Positions 1 to 8,351 are shown, counted from the stretch's first letter. The stretch: DNA of 64,000 nucleotides from CAVZCK01 sp963798805 (GCA_963798805.1 CAWCVC010000005.1:310001-374000); one strand, 5' to 3'. Notes: a model not told the origin generated them from the letters alone. Translations and numbers: made by a program.

Positions 1-1388
1 TCCTTGTCGAGCTTCAGATTGAGCACCGGGCGAACGTGCAGCGTGCCGACGGAGGCGTGGGCATACCAGGTGCCGTCCGTGCAGTGCTTATGGAAGATTG
101 CCGTCAGCCGGTCGGTGAAATCGGCAAGATCGGGCAGCCGCACGCAGCAATCCTCGATGAAGGAGATCGGCTTTCCATCCGATTTCATCGACATCATGAT
201 GTTGAGGCCCTGTTTGCGGACCTCGAAAATCTGCGCAATGAGCCCCGGATCGACTGCCTCGACGACACCGCCCTCGCGCTTGCCGGGATCGCCCCAGCGG
301 AAGCCGAGCTCGGCCATGACCTCATGCAGCGCGCGAAGCCGCCGCAAATTTTCCTCGCGCTCCGGCTCGGCGAATTCGACCATCAGCAGCGCCGCCGGCT
401 CGCCCCGCACGAACTGATCGACGACGGGAGAGAAGATCGGGATCTGCCGCGACAGCTCGATCATCGTGCGGTCCATCAGCTCGACCGCGGTCGGCCCGAG
501 CTTCACCAGATGCTGCGCTGCCTCCATCGCTTCGCGGAAGGTCGGGAAATGGCAGATACCCAGCACTCTTTCGCGCAGGACAGGCGACAGCTTCAGCGTG
601 ATCGTCTCGCTGATCGCGAGCGTACCTTCCGAGCCGACGAGGATGGCCGAGAGATCGTTCCAGGCACCATTCGGGACGAGCGCATCGAGATTGTAGCCGC
701 CGACCCGGCGCGGCACGTCCGGAAAGCGGGCGCGGATCTCATCGGCTTCGCGCCCCCCGAGCCGCAGGAGATCGCGGGCGAGTGCGGCATAGCCCTCCGC
801 ATTCGAGGCGAGCGCCGCCTGCCGATCTACGGCCTCGAAGCGCGCCCTCGCTCCGTCCGCCATGAGAGCGTCGATGGCGCGGACATTGTCGCGCATCATG
901 CCATAGCGGATCGAGCGCGAGCCGCAGGAATTGTTCGCCGCCATGCCGCCCAGCGTCGCGCGCGAGCTGGTCGACACGTCGACCGGAAACCACAAGCCCG
1001 TGGGCTTCAGATGCCGGTTCAACTCATCGAGCACGAGGCCCGGCTCAACCACCGCCGTGCCGGTCTCCGCGTCGACGCTGATGACCCCGTTCAGATATTT
1101 GGAGAAGTCGATGACGATGGCTTCGTTGACGGTCTGGCCGGATTGCGAGGTGCCGCCGCCGCGCGGCAGAACCGGAACGCCCTCCTCTTGCGCGATCGCC
1201 AGAACCGCCTCGACGTCGGCGAAGCTCTTCGGCACGACGACGCCGAGCGGAAACATCTGATAGATCGAGGCGTCGGTGGCGTAGCGTCCGCGATCGAAGC
1301 GCCCGAACAGCACTTCGCCCTGAACGGCCTTGCGCAATCTTGCTTCAAGGCGAGAGCGAATAGCGCCGGACTCGACAACTCTTGCCAT
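1..1388 (-). CDS. FAD-linked oxidase (GlcD/D-lactate dehydrogenase-like), N-terminal part
   Basis: The frame opens at the ATG at 1388 (protein begins MARVVESGAIRSRLEARL) and runs off the left edge without a stop, giving 462 residues. A PRGGGTSQSGQ motif near residues 75-86 and GGMAANNSCGSRSIRYG near 160 are typical of the FAD-binding fold of vanillyl-alcohol-oxidase-type flavoproteins that oxidise 2-hydroxy acids such as glycolate, D-lactate or D-2-hydroxyglutarate. Many relatives of this subtype are about 1,000 residues with a C-terminal Fe-S domain, so the missing part may carry one; this is inference. It diverges from a glyoxylate aminotransferase, which fits a role in 2-hydroxy acid or glyoxylate metabolism. 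The substrate cannot be read from the sequence. Confidence 0.85.
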   Translation of the reverse strand, partial: MARVVESGAIRSRLEARLRKAVQGEVLFGRFDRGRYATDASIYQMFPLGVVVPKSFADVEAVLAIAQEEGVPVLPRGGGTSQSGQTVNEAIVIDFSKYLNGVISVDAETGTAVVEPGLVLDELNRHLKPTGLWFPVDVSTSSRATLGGMAANNSCGSRSIRYGMMRDNVRAIDALMADGARARFEAVDRQAALASNAEGYAALARDLLRLGGREADEIRARFPDVPRRVGGYNLDALVPNGAWNDLSAILVGSEGTLAISETITLKLSPVLRERVLGICHFPTFREAMEAAQHLVKLGPTAVELMDRTMIELSRQIPIFSPVVDQFVRGEPAALLMVEFAEPEREENLRRLRALHEVMAELGFRWGDPGKREGGVVEAVDPGLIAQIFEVRKQGLNIMMSMKSDGKPISFIEDCCVRLPDLADFTDRLTAIFHKHCTDGTWYAHASVGTLHVRPVLNLKLDK

Positions 1389-1564
1389 TCATTCGCTCCC
1401 AAGACCTGCGCCCGATTTTGGAAACCGCTTCCACAAAGTGGAAAATACGCTAAACTACGGCGAATTGAAACTCATTTACATATATAACTCTGCAAGGCCA
1501 ATGCGATCGCCCGGCGATCGGCTGGCCGCCCATCCGCAACAAGGAAAGGTCAAGGGAGCGCGAT

Positions 1565-2761
1565 ATGGCACGGTCTGGTCGGCACTTCTTGCAAATCCCC
1601 GGCCCAACGAATGTGCCGGATCGCATCCTGAGGGCCATCGATCGCCCGACGATCGACCATCGCGGCCCAGAGTTCGCCGCGCTCGGCAAACGCGTGCTGG
1701 CCGGCATGAAGGCCGTCTTCAAGACCAAGCAGCACGCCGTGATCTATCCGGCCTCCGGCACCGGCGCCTGGGAAGCGGCGCTCGTCAACACTCTGTCGCC
1801 CGGCGATCAGGTCCTCATGCCCGAGACGGGGCAATTCGCCTCGCTCTGGCGGGCGGTTGCTCAGCGGCTTGGCCTCGCGCCGATCATCATCGGCGGCGAC
1901 TGGCGCATCGGCGCCGACCCCGATGCCATCGCAGCGCGGCTCGCGGAGGACAAGGCGCATGCGATCAAGGCGGTCTGCGTCGTCCAGAACGAGACCTCGA
2001 CCGGCTGCGCCACGCCGATCGACAAGGTCCGCGCCGCCATCGACTCCGTCAATCACCCTGCTCTTTTCATGGTCGACACGATCTCCTCGCTCGTCTCCAT
2101 GGATATGCGTATGGACGAATGGGGCGTGGACGTCGTCGTAGCCGGCTCGCAGAAAGGGCTGATGCTGCCGCCGGGTCTCTCCTTCAACGGCATTTCCGAG
2201 AAGGCGCTCGTGGCGTCGAAATCCTCGACCTCGAGGAAATCCTATTGGGACTGGGGAGAGATGCTCGGGCCGAACAAGAACGGCTTCTTCCCCTATACGC
2301 CGGCGACCAACCTGCTCTACGGCCTCGCCGAGGCGCTCGATATGATCGAGGAGCAGGGGCTGGACGCGATCTTCGCCCGCCATGCCCGCCACGCCGAGAC
2401 GACCCGCCGGGCCGTGCGCGCCTGGGGGCTAGAAGTGTTCTGCCGCGACCCGCAATATTATTCGTCCTCGCTGACCGCCGTGCTGATGCCAGCCGGGCAT
2501 AGCGCCGATGCCTATCGCAAGGTCGTGCTCGAAGCCTTCGACATGTCGCTCGGCGCCGGCCTCGCCAAGCTCGCCGATAAGGTGTTCCGCATCGGCCACC
2601 TCGGCGATTTCAACGACCTGATGCTGATGGGAACGCTGGCCGGCTGCGAGATGGGCCTGGAACTGGCCGGCGTGCCGCACGCAAAGGGCGGCGTGGATGC
2701 GGCCATGGCTTATTTGACCGAGACCGCGCCTCGCTCGGCGCTGCCGCAGGCGGCCGAATAG
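1565..2761 (+). CDS. serine/alanine-glyoxylate aminotransferase (class V, PLP)
   Basis: A 398-residue class V aminotransferase, full length for the SgaA/AGT family. It opens with the family signature FLQIPGPTNVPDRILRA. A conserved acidic segment (FMVDTISSL) precedes the Schiff-base lysine K197 in AGSQKGLMLPPGL. The family transfers an amino group from serine or alanine to glyoxylate, making glycine and hydroxypyruvate or pyruvate, in the cytosol, as in the serine cycle and photorespiratory-type salvage. The start has AAGG-type sequence upstream (near 1542-1556). Divergent from the FAD oxidase, which could make glyoxylate-type products. Serine versus alanine as donor is not decidable here. Confidence 0.93.
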   Translation: MARSGRHFLQIPGPTNVPDRILRAIDRPTIDHRGPEFAALGKRVLAGMKAVFKTKQHAVIYPASGTGAWEAALVNTLSPGDQVLMPETGQFASLWRAVAQRLGLAPIIIGGDWRIGADPDAIAARLAEDKAHAIKAVCVVQNETSTGCATPIDKVRAAIDSVNHPALFMVDTISSLVSMDMRMDEWGVDVVVAGSQKGLMLPPGLSFNGISEKALVASKSSTSRKSYWDWGEMLGPNKNGFFPYTPATNLLYGLAEALDMIEEQGLDAIFARHARHAETTRRAVRAWGLEVFCRDPQYYSSSLTAVLMPAGHSADAYRKVVLEAFDMSLGAGLAKLADKVFRIGHLGDFNDLMLMGTLAGCEMGLELAGVPHAKGGVDAAMAYLTETAPRSALPQAAE

Positions 2762-2763
2762 CC

Positions 2764-2780
2764 GCCCGGGTGCACCGGGC
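2764..2780. terminator. hairpin between convergent genes
   Basis: GCCCGG and CCGGGC separated by GTGCA form a strong GC stem immediately after the aminotransferase stop and just before the end of the convergent VOC gene. There is no clear T-tract, so it is only a candidate bidirectional terminator. Confidence 0.35.
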
Positions 2781-2794
2781 CTGGGCGCGGCCGG

Positions 2795-3208
2795 TTACGG
2801 CGCCCAGGGATCGTAGGTGCCGAAGGTCCAGAGATGGCCCTCGGGATCGCGGCACATGAAATCGCGGCTGCCGTAGTCCTGCTCGGTGATCTCGGTCAGA
2901 ATCTCGGCGCCCGCCGCCTTGGCCCGCTCATAGAGAGCATCGACATTGGCCGCGACGATGTATGGGCTTTGCGTCTCGAACCGGCCGATTTCGTCAGGCT
3001 GCTTGATCTGCGCGCCCCATTTCGACTCCGACCTTCGCACCGAGCCGACCATGATCATGCCGGAGCCGAGCGTCAGTTGCGAGTGCGCGATCGTGCCGTC
3101 CTCATTCGGGATGACCATCTGCTTCTCGAAACCGAACGTATCGCAGAGCCAGTCGATCATGCGCGGCGCATCTCGGTAGCGCAGACAGGGTATGACGGTG
3201 CTGCTCAT
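2795..3208 (-). CDS. VOC (glyoxalase/bleomycin-resistance) family protein
   Basis: A 137-residue VOC-fold protein beginning MSSTVIPCLRYRDAP. I chose the start at 3208 because GAGAGGAGAAG lies just upstream; the open frame extends further 5' but overlaps the preceding gene. The sequence shows two beta-alpha-beta-beta-beta halves, with IDWLCDTFGFEKQM in the first and YERAKAAGAEILTEITEQDYGSR leading to the DPEGHLWTFGTYDPW ending typical of the family. VOC proteins bind a divalent metal and act as glyoxalases, dioxygenases, isomerases or antibiotic-binding proteins; no specific substrate is evident. It is the last gene of the minus-strand cluster that contains an ECF sigma factor, 11 nt after the MoaD-like gene. 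Confidence 0.85.
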   Translation of the reverse strand: MSSTVIPCLRYRDAPRMIDWLCDTFGFEKQMVIPNEDGTIAHSQLTLGSGMIMVGSVRRSESKWGAQIKQPDEIGRFETQSPYIVAANVDALYERAKAAGAEILTEITEQDYGSRDFMCRDPEGHLWTFGTYDPWAP

Positions 3209-3219
3209 CTTCTCTCCTC

Positions 3220-3516
3220 TCAGCCCCCCGACATCGCCGTGAGGATGTAAACCTGGATGCCAGGTTCCAGTTGCGTTTCCAGGCTCGCGCGCCTGCCGGC
3301 TACGAATATGTTGAGATGCCGGCGGATCCGGGGCGTCGAATCGCGAAGGCGGTCGCCCATGCCGGGCCACCGCATATCGAGTTCATCGATCATAGCTGTG
3401 ACCGTCGGCGCGGCGAGTTCGAGCCGCCGCGGCGCGCCAGGGAAGAGTTCCACCAGCGCGCGCGGAAGCAGCACTTCAACGGTCGGCACGGCGACTGACG
3501 CCTCGGTATCCGGCAT
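3220..3516 (-). CDS. MoaD/ThiS-type ubiquitin-like protein
   Basis: A 98-residue protein ending AMSGG. The small beta-grasp size, the VEVLLPRALVELF start (MoaD proteins open with a beta strand like this), the LDMRWPGMGDRL and HLNIFVAG segments, and the terminal Gly-Gly match the MoaD/ThiS sulfur-carrier fold, in which the C-terminal glycine is adenylated and thiocarboxylated. No MoaE, ThiG or adenylyltransferase is nearby, so involvement in molybdopterin or thiamine synthesis is unlikely from context. It sits 20 nt after the BNR-propeller gene, an association I believe is common for this subfamily, but its function is unknown. Confidence 0.8.
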   Translation of the reverse strand: MPDTEASVAVPTVEVLLPRALVELFPGAPRRLELAAPTVTAMIDELDMRWPGMGDRLRDSTPRIRRHLNIFVAGRRASLETQLEPGIQVYILTAMSGG

Positions 3517-3536
3517 TGGGAGACCTCCTACTTTGG

Positions 3537-4619
3537 CTAGACCGTCACGGTGAGCGTTTCGACCGAATAGATCGGCGGCAGGTGCTGCGCGAGGCAGCTC
3601 CAGCTTTCGCCCTCATCCGCGCTTGCATAAAGCTGGCCGGTGTTGGTGCCGAAATAGACCCCGGCCGGCGCGAGCTTGTCCGTCGCCATGGCCTGGCGCA
3701 GAACGCCGAAAAATGCGTTCTCCTGCGGCAGCCCGTCGCTCAGAGCCTGCCAGCTCTTGCCAGCATCGCGTGTGCGCCAGACCGACGTCTTGCCCTCGGG
3801 CATGTAGCGGCCCGCCTGATCGCCATTCAGCGGCACCAGATAGAGCGTACTGGGGTCGGCGGGGTGTGTCGCGGACGGGAAGCCGAAGGTGGACGGCAGG
3901 CCCGCTTCGATACTCTCCCAGCTCTGACCGCCATTGTCGCTTCTGTACATGCCGCAATGGTTCTGCTGATAAAGCCGGTCCGGCATCCTTGCGGCCATCG
4001 CAACTGAATGTACGCATTGTCCGAATTCAGGGTATTTCTGGTCTTCGGGCATATAGTCGTTGCGCGTGCCGCGATTCCGGGGCTCCCAGCTCTTGCCGCC
4101 GTCTGACGAATGGAATACGCCGACCGCGGACATCGCCACCCAGATCTGGTCCTTATCGTCCGGATGGGTCAGGATCGAATGCAGGATCAGCCCGGCACCG
4201 CCCGGCTGCCAGTTCGGGCGCGTCGGATGATCGCGCAGCCCTTGCACATGGCTCCAGCTCTCGCCGGCATCATCGCTGGCGAACAGCCCCGCCGGCTCGA
4301 CGCCCGCGTAAAGCCGTCCGTCGCGGGACGCAAGGCTCCAGACCGACTTGATCGGCGTCTCACCGGTTTCGTAAGTCAGCCCCGCGCTCGAATGGCTCCA
4401 GCTCTCGCCGAGATCGGTCGTCTTCCAGACCGCCGGCCCGAACCATTCATTGCCGCCGCCCGCATAGATCGCCCTGGTCTTGGGATCGGCGACGACATGG
4501 TTGATCGGCCATGTCTGGCAATACGGTCCGCGCAGATCCCAGGAGCGGCGCGTCGCATCGCCTTCGACGATGAAGGCGCCTTTTTTCGTGCCAAGAAGAA
4601 TGAAAACCTTGTCCGCCAT
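3537..4619 (-). CDS. BNR/Asp-box beta-propeller protein (sialidase-like fold)
   Basis: A 360-residue protein. The start at 4619 (MADKVFILLGTKKGAF) is chosen because GGAGG lies 5 nt upstream; an in-frame ATG four codons earlier is possible. It contains six Asp-box repeats of the S-x-D-x-G-x-x-W type (for example TTDLGESW, SDDAGESW, SSDGGKSW, SDNGGQSW, TRDAGKSW, SADEGESW) spread over its length, predicting a six-bladed propeller like sialidases and YCF48-type proteins. There is no signal peptide, and nothing supports true sialidase activity; such proteins are often only named by fold. It is paired with the MoaD-like gene downstream. Confidence 0.85.
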   Translation of the reverse strand: MADKVFILLGTKKGAFIVEGDATRRSWDLRGPYCQTWPINHVVADPKTRAIYAGGGNEWFGPAVWKTTDLGESWSHSSAGLTYETGETPIKSVWSLASRDGRLYAGVEPAGLFASDDAGESWSHVQGLRDHPTRPNWQPGGAGLILHSILTHPDDKDQIWVAMSAVGVFHSSDGGKSWEPRNRGTRNDYMPEDQKYPEFGQCVHSVAMAARMPDRLYQQNHCGMYRSDNGGQSWESIEAGLPSTFGFPSATHPADPSTLYLVPLNGDQAGRYMPEGKTSVWRTRDAGKSWQALSDGLPQENAFFGVLRQAMATDKLAPAGVYFGTNTGQLYASADEGESWSCLAQHLPPIYSVETLTVTV

Positions 4620-4686
4620 AGCGGCCTCCATTGAGGTGTTGACCTAGTTTGCGGCGCCTCGCACGGCGCGGGCTTCGCGTCTTCGC

Positions 4687-5226
4687 TCAAACGCGTTCGG
4701 CGATGAGCTTCAGGTCCGAGAGACCTGTCTCGAACTCGCCGCCGACCGTCTTGTCCATATCGAAAAACATGCACATCACCCTGGAAATGAACGGATTCGA
4801 ACCGTGCATCGCCCAGGTGACCTTCGTCGCATCGCCAGCCGGCTCCAAGGTGAACTCGACGATATTGTGAGCCGCGAATGGCCGGATCATGTCAAGATTT
4901 ATCGTGACTTTGTTCGGCGGCGCCGTATCGGCGATCGTCACGCGGCCCGCGCCGACCTTGCTGTTGCCGTCCCATTCGTAGACGGCACCCGTTCCGCTCG
5001 GCGCGCCGCTATAGGACCGCTTCATGCCGGGATCCATCTTGTCGAACGGCGACCACGGCTCCCACTGATGAAGGTCGCTGATCAGTGGAAAGATCTTCTC
5101 CGGCGGCGCCATGATGCTTGCCGAACGCGCGACACGGAATGCGTCCGGCCTGGTCGCCGCATAAACCAGGATGGCGGCCAGGCCTGCGCCGAGAATGACA
5201 GCGATAATGATGATCGTCTTCAACAT
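4687..5226 (-). CDS. SRPBCC (START/polyketide-cyclase-like) protein with membrane anchor
   Basis: A 179-residue protein. Residues 1-23 (MLKTIIIIAVILGAGLAAIL) form one hydrophobic segment, an uncleaved anchor or signal. The rest has the SRPBCC helix-grip signature: RSASIMAPPEKIFPLISDLHQWEPWSPF, then GGxxxxWxG-type strands and the closing FETGLSDLKLIAER helix. The fold binds hydrophobic ligands; the role is unknown. It belongs to the minus-strand cluster with YciI and VOC proteins, a combination commonly linked to ECF sigma factors of the DGPF-associated type. An AGGAGGGAG-type site precedes the start. Confidence 0.85.
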   Translation of the reverse strand: MLKTIIIIAVILGAGLAAILVYAATRPDAFRVARSASIMAPPEKIFPLISDLHQWEPWSPFDKMDPGMKRSYSGAPSGTGAVYEWDGNSKVGAGRVTIADTAPPNKVTINLDMIRPFAAHNIVEFTLEPAGDATKVTWAMHGSNPFISRVMCMFFDMDKTVGGEFETGLSDLKLIAERV

Positions 5227-5265
5227 GACTCCCTCCTGCCAAATCGGATTCGTCCCTCGCGGCGC

Positions 5266-5685
5266 CTAAGCGGGCTTCTCGCAATTGATCATCCACGGCG
5301 TCCCGAACCTGTCCGTGAACATCGCGAATTTGGCAGCCCAGAAGGTCTCCTGCAGCGGCATCTCGATCTGACCGCCCTTGGAAAGGGCGTTATAGACCTG
5401 CTCTGCTTCCTTCGGGTCCTTGAAGCCCAGATTAACAAACATGCCCTTGATGGGATTGAATTGGCCGGGAGGTGCGTCGGACGCCATCAGGGCGCGGTCG
5501 CCGATCACGAGGCGGATGTGGATGATCTTATCCTTCCAATCCGGCGGGGTATTGCCCTCGCCCGGCGCCTCTCCGAAGGTCATCTTCATCGCGATCTTGC
5601 CACCGAGCACCTTCTCGTAAACCTTGAACGCCTCTTCGCAATTGCCGTTAAAAGTCAGATAGCAGGCTACCTCTTGCACACTCAT
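5266..5685 (-). CDS. PhnB-like VOC protein
   Basis: A 139-residue protein of the PhnB / 3-demethylubiquinone-methyltransferase-like VOC group: VACYLTFNGNCEEAFKVYEKVLGG at the N-terminus, DRALMASDAPPGQF in the centre and FWAAKFAMFTDRFGTPWMINCE at the end are the usual landmarks. These proteins are often called methyltransferases by old annotation transfer, but most have no proven activity. AAGAGGAGAACGACA precedes the ATG. It lies between the YciI and SRPBCC genes, in the same direction, and is probably co-transcribed with them. Confidence 0.88.
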   Translation of the reverse strand: MSVQEVACYLTFNGNCEEAFKVYEKVLGGKIAMKMTFGEAPGEGNTPPDWKDKIIHIRLVIGDRALMASDAPPGQFNPIKGMFVNLGFKDPKEAEQVYNALSKGGQIEMPLQETFWAAKFAMFTDRFGTPWMINCEKPA

Positions 5686-5851
5686 TGTCGTTCTCCTCTT
5701 GCTCTTTCATTTCCTTCATCAATGCCAATAGCGCTCTTAGGACGGATGGCGGGACCCGAAGCCGACAGTGGTCGAATATTTTTTTTGAACCCCGCTCGGC
5801 GCCGTTTGCGATTCATTATTCACCCCGAGCTGCCTAAGCTCGCGCTTTGCG

Positions 5852-6283
5852 CTATTTCTTGCCCTTGCGCGATGTCTTCTTGCGCAGGCGCTCTTCCTGC
5901 TCACGCAATTCGGGTGTGAACGCCTCGCCGAAATCGTCGGCTTCGAAGATCTGGCGGATTTCGATCTCCGACTCCTCACCTGTGGGATTCGGGCAGCGCT
6001 TCACCCAGTCGATGGCCTCCTGAAGCGAATTCACTTTCCATATCCAATAGCCGGCGATCAGCTCCTTCGACTCGGCGAACGGCCCGTCGATCACCATGCG
6101 CTCCTTGGCCTTGAAACGGACGCGGGCGCCTTTCGAGCTTGGTTGCAGGCCCTCTCCGGCTAGCATGACGCCGGCATTGACCAGCTCTTCATTGTATTTG
6201 CCCATTGCCTCGAGCAGCTCGGTGCTCGGCATGACGCCGGCTTCGGTATCCTTCGTCGCTCTCACCAAAACCATAAATCTCAT
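5852..6283 (-). CDS. YciI-like (DGPF-domain) protein, second copy
   Basis: A 143-residue YCII-related protein. The DGPF motif is at residues 65-72 (VIDGPFAES), preceded by the MRFMVLVRATKDTEAG strand and followed by GYWIWKVNSLQEAIDWVKRCPNP. A lysine-rich tail (RKKTSRKGKK) extends beyond the domain. YciI-fold proteins form dimers, and relatives are encoded beside ECF sigma factors with long C-terminal extensions; their exact role is unsettled. The gene follows the sigma factor gene by 148 bp, in a gap with its own inverted repeat, so it may have a separate promoter. AGAGGAGAGACG precedes the ATG. Confidence 0.88.
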   Translation of the reverse strand: MRFMVLVRATKDTEAGVMPSTELLEAMGKYNEELVNAGVMLAGEGLQPSSKGARVRFKAKERMVIDGPFAESKELIAGYWIWKVNSLQEAIDWVKRCPNPTGEESEIEIRQIFEADDFGEAFTPELREQEERLRKKTSRKGKK

Positions 6284-6310
6284 GATCGTCTCTCCTCTAC
6301 TTGCGGTTGC

Positions 6311-6340
6311 TACCAGGTGTATTGATGAATTGACCTGGTA
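6311..6340. promoter_or_regulatory. 8-bp inverted repeat upstream of second yciI-like gene
   Basis: TACCAGGT and ACCTGGTA are perfect inverted arms separated by 14 bp, 28 nt upstream of the YciI gene that starts at 6283. The size and position suit a dimeric regulator site. No regulator is assigned. Confidence 0.4.
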
Positions 6341-6431
6341 TTGTCCAAAGGACGGTTTCGGAGATCGCGCGCCGACATCAAGCTGAAAAATTTGGATTGT
6401 CTTTTAAGAACGGTTCGGCGGAGCCCTGCGT

Positions 6432-7706
6432 TCAGGTCGAGGCTTCCTTCCCGGGAGTGGCTCCGGCGTCCTTCATCAGGCGGTCGAGATGGCTGCGGAT
6501 ATGGGCGGCCTCGGCGGCGGTGTTGGCAAGGGCGATGGCTTGGTCGAAGGCGACGCGCGCCTCCTTCGTGCGGCCGAGTTGCATCAGGAAGGCGCCTTTG
6601 ACGCCGAAGAAATGAAAATAGCTGGAGAGCCGGTCGGCAAGCGGCTCGATCATGGCAAGCGCGGATTCGGGGCCCTGCACTTTCGAAACCGCAACCGCGC
6701 GATTGAGCGTCACCACGGGCGAGGGCTGAATGCGCTCCAGCGCGCTATAGAGAAGGTCGATCTGCGCCCAGTCCGTATCCTCCGACCGCGCCGCTTCAGC
6801 GTGGAGCGCCGCGATTGCTGCCTGCAGCTGATACGCGCCGGGCCGCCTGTGCCGCATGGCTTTGTCGATCAGCGCCAGACCTTCGGTGATCATCGACCGG
6901 TTCCAAAGGCTGCGGTCCTGCTCCTCGAGAAGCACGATGGCGCCGTCGGCGTCGAACCTTGCCGCCGCACGGGAATGCTGAAGCAGCATCAGCGCCGTCA
7001 GACCCATGATTTCCGGCTCGGCGGTGAACAGGCTCAGAAGCAGCCTCGCCAGCCTGATCGCCTCATTACAGAGCGACGACCGCTCGCCAGGGCCTTCGCG
7101 CTCGGCGGAATAACCTTCGTTGAAAATGAGATAGATCATGGTGGCGACTGCCGCCAGCCGCTCCGAGCGCTCGACAGCGCCGGGCGCCTCGAAGGGTACG
7201 TTCGCCTTGGCTACCTTGGCTTTCGCGCGGGTAATGCGCTGTTCCATGGCGCTCTCGCCGACCAGAAAGGCGCGGGCGATCTGCTTGACCGAAAGGCCGG
7301 AGACGATGCGCAAAGCCAGCGCAATCTGCTGTGTGGCCGGCAGATCGGGATGGCAGCAGATGAACAGGAGCCGCAGGATGTCGTCTCTATAATCGGCCTC
7401 GTCGAGCTGTTCGGTGATGGCAGCCTCCGCGTCCCCGAGATCGGAGATGGTCTCCTCGGGCGGCAGCGCCTCCTGCTTGCGCTGGCGCCGGATGGTGTCG
7501 ATCCCGGCATTGCGCCCGACCATCACCAGCCAGGCGGCCGGATCACGCGGCGGACCGTTGCGCGGCCAGCTTTTCAGCGCCCTGAGACAGGCGTCCTGGA
7601 ATGCCTCTTCAGCCATGTCGAGGTCGCGGAAATAGCGCAGGAGCGCTGCAACCGCCTGAGGTCGTGCGGCATCGAGAAGCGAGTGCATCCAGGCCGCGTC
7701 CGTCAC
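6432..7706 (-). CDS. ECF RNA polymerase sigma factor with long C-terminal extension (ECF42-like)
   Basis: A 424-residue sigma-70-family protein. The start is the GTG at 7706, which overlaps the stop of the upstream YciI gene by 4 nt (GTGA), implying translational coupling. Sigma-2 lies at about residues 20-85 (DMAEEAFQDACLRALKSWP, then WLVMVGRNAGIDTIRR) and sigma-4 at about 108-165 (SGLSVKQIARAFLVGESAMEQR). A 250-residue helical extension follows, containing NEGYSAE and YLIFNEGY-type segments usual in the SigJ-like, DUF6596-bearing group. In ECF42-type factors this extension has TPR-like structure and takes the place of an anti-sigma factor, and DGPF/YciI genes are conserved neighbours, as here. 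Likely controls this cluster and itself. Confidence 0.9.
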   Translation of the reverse strand: MTDAAWMHSLLDAARPQAVAALLRYFRDLDMAEEAFQDACLRALKSWPRNGPPRDPAAWLVMVGRNAGIDTIRRQRKQEALPPEETISDLGDAEAAITEQLDEADYRDDILRLLFICCHPDLPATQQIALALRIVSGLSVKQIARAFLVGESAMEQRITRAKAKVAKANVPFEAPGAVERSERLAAVATMIYLIFNEGYSAEREGPGERSSLCNEAIRLARLLLSLFTAEPEIMGLTALMLLQHSRAAARFDADGAIVLLEEQDRSLWNRSMITEGLALIDKAMRHRRPGAYQLQAAIAALHAEAARSEDTDWAQIDLLYSALERIQPSPVVTLNRAVAVSKVQGPESALAMIEPLADRLSSYFHFFGVKGAFLMQLGRTKEARVAFDQAIALANTAAEAAHIRSHLDRLMKDAGATPGKEAST

Positions 7707-8074
7707 GCCGCTTTGCCTCCCTGTGCAAGAAGGCCGATCGGTCGGATTTCGTAAGATCCGCCGGGATTGGCCTGCCCAAGCTCGCGGGCAATGTCGAGCG
7801 CTTCCTCGAGCGAGGCGCAATCGACGATGTAGAAGCCCAGCAATTGCTCCTTGGTCTCAGCAAACGGGCCGTCGATCACGAGCGGCGGCTCACGGTCTTT
7901 CCGCAAGGTCGTCGCGGCGGTCGTCGGCAGCAGACGCACGACCGGGCCGAGCTTGCCCTCCCGCGCCAGCCTCTCCTGGACGACGGCGAGCTTAGCCATC
8001 ACGACATCGTCCTCCTCCTTGGTCCAGGAGCAGACCTCTTTTTCCGAATGATAGCAGAGGATCGCGTAATGCAT
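7703..8074 (-). CDS. YciI-like (DGPF-domain) protein, first copy
   Basis: A 123-residue YCII-related protein (MHYAILCYHSEKEVCSW) with the DGPF motif at 68-71 (VIDGPFAET) and the GFYIVDCASLEEALDIARELGQANPG ending. The start at 8074 is chosen over an earlier in-frame GTG/ATG because AAAAAGGAACC lies just upstream and the YciI domain starts here. It is the first gene of the operon and its stop overlaps the sigma-factor start. Together with the second copy it forms the usual DGPF set around an ECF42-like sigma factor. Confidence 0.88.
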   Translation of the reverse strand: MHYAILCYHSEKEVCSWTKEEDDVVMAKLAVVQERLAREGKLGPVVRLLPTTAATTLRKDREPPLVIDGPFAETKEQLLGFYIVDCASLEEALDIARELGQANPGGSYEIRPIGLLAQGGKAA

Positions 8075-8094
8075 CGGCGGTTCCTTTTTCTCAA

Positions 8095-8121
8095 GACGTT
8101 TCAGAGCAGCCGGTCCCGACA
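8095..8121 (-). promoter_or_regulatory. candidate ECF-type promoter of the yciI-sigma operon
   Basis: On the minus strand TGTCGG (8121-8116) and CGTC (8098-8095) are separated by 17 bp, 21 nt upstream of the first YciI start. This matches the TGTCGA-type -35 and CGTC-type -10 elements of ECF42-like autoregulated promoters. Recognised by eye only. Confidence 0.45.
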
Positions 8122-8351
8122 CCATATAGGAAAATTTTCGGCGGGAGCGGAGGGATCATCTCTATTTTCGATTGAGGGCAAAAGAAAGCCGCGCCGAATA
8201 AGTGCGGTGCGGTGGCGAGCGCCTGATGGACAGGCTGCTGCCCGTGCGTAATGGAACGGGCGTGCCCCAGAAAATGTTTTTTCCGCAGCCGGCCCTTGCG
8301 GACGACCGTGCTATGGTGGTGACAAAGTCACCGTCGAGCAAAGGCGAAATC

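Noticed and set aside
36..1487. 483-residue plus-strand frame over the FAD oxidase gene
   Set aside because: Antisense shadow of a GC-rich gene; composition is Arg/Ala-rich with no domain, and the minus frame shows clear FAD-oxidase motifs.
6489..7754. 421-residue plus-strand frame
   Set aside because: Antisense shadow of the sigma factor gene.
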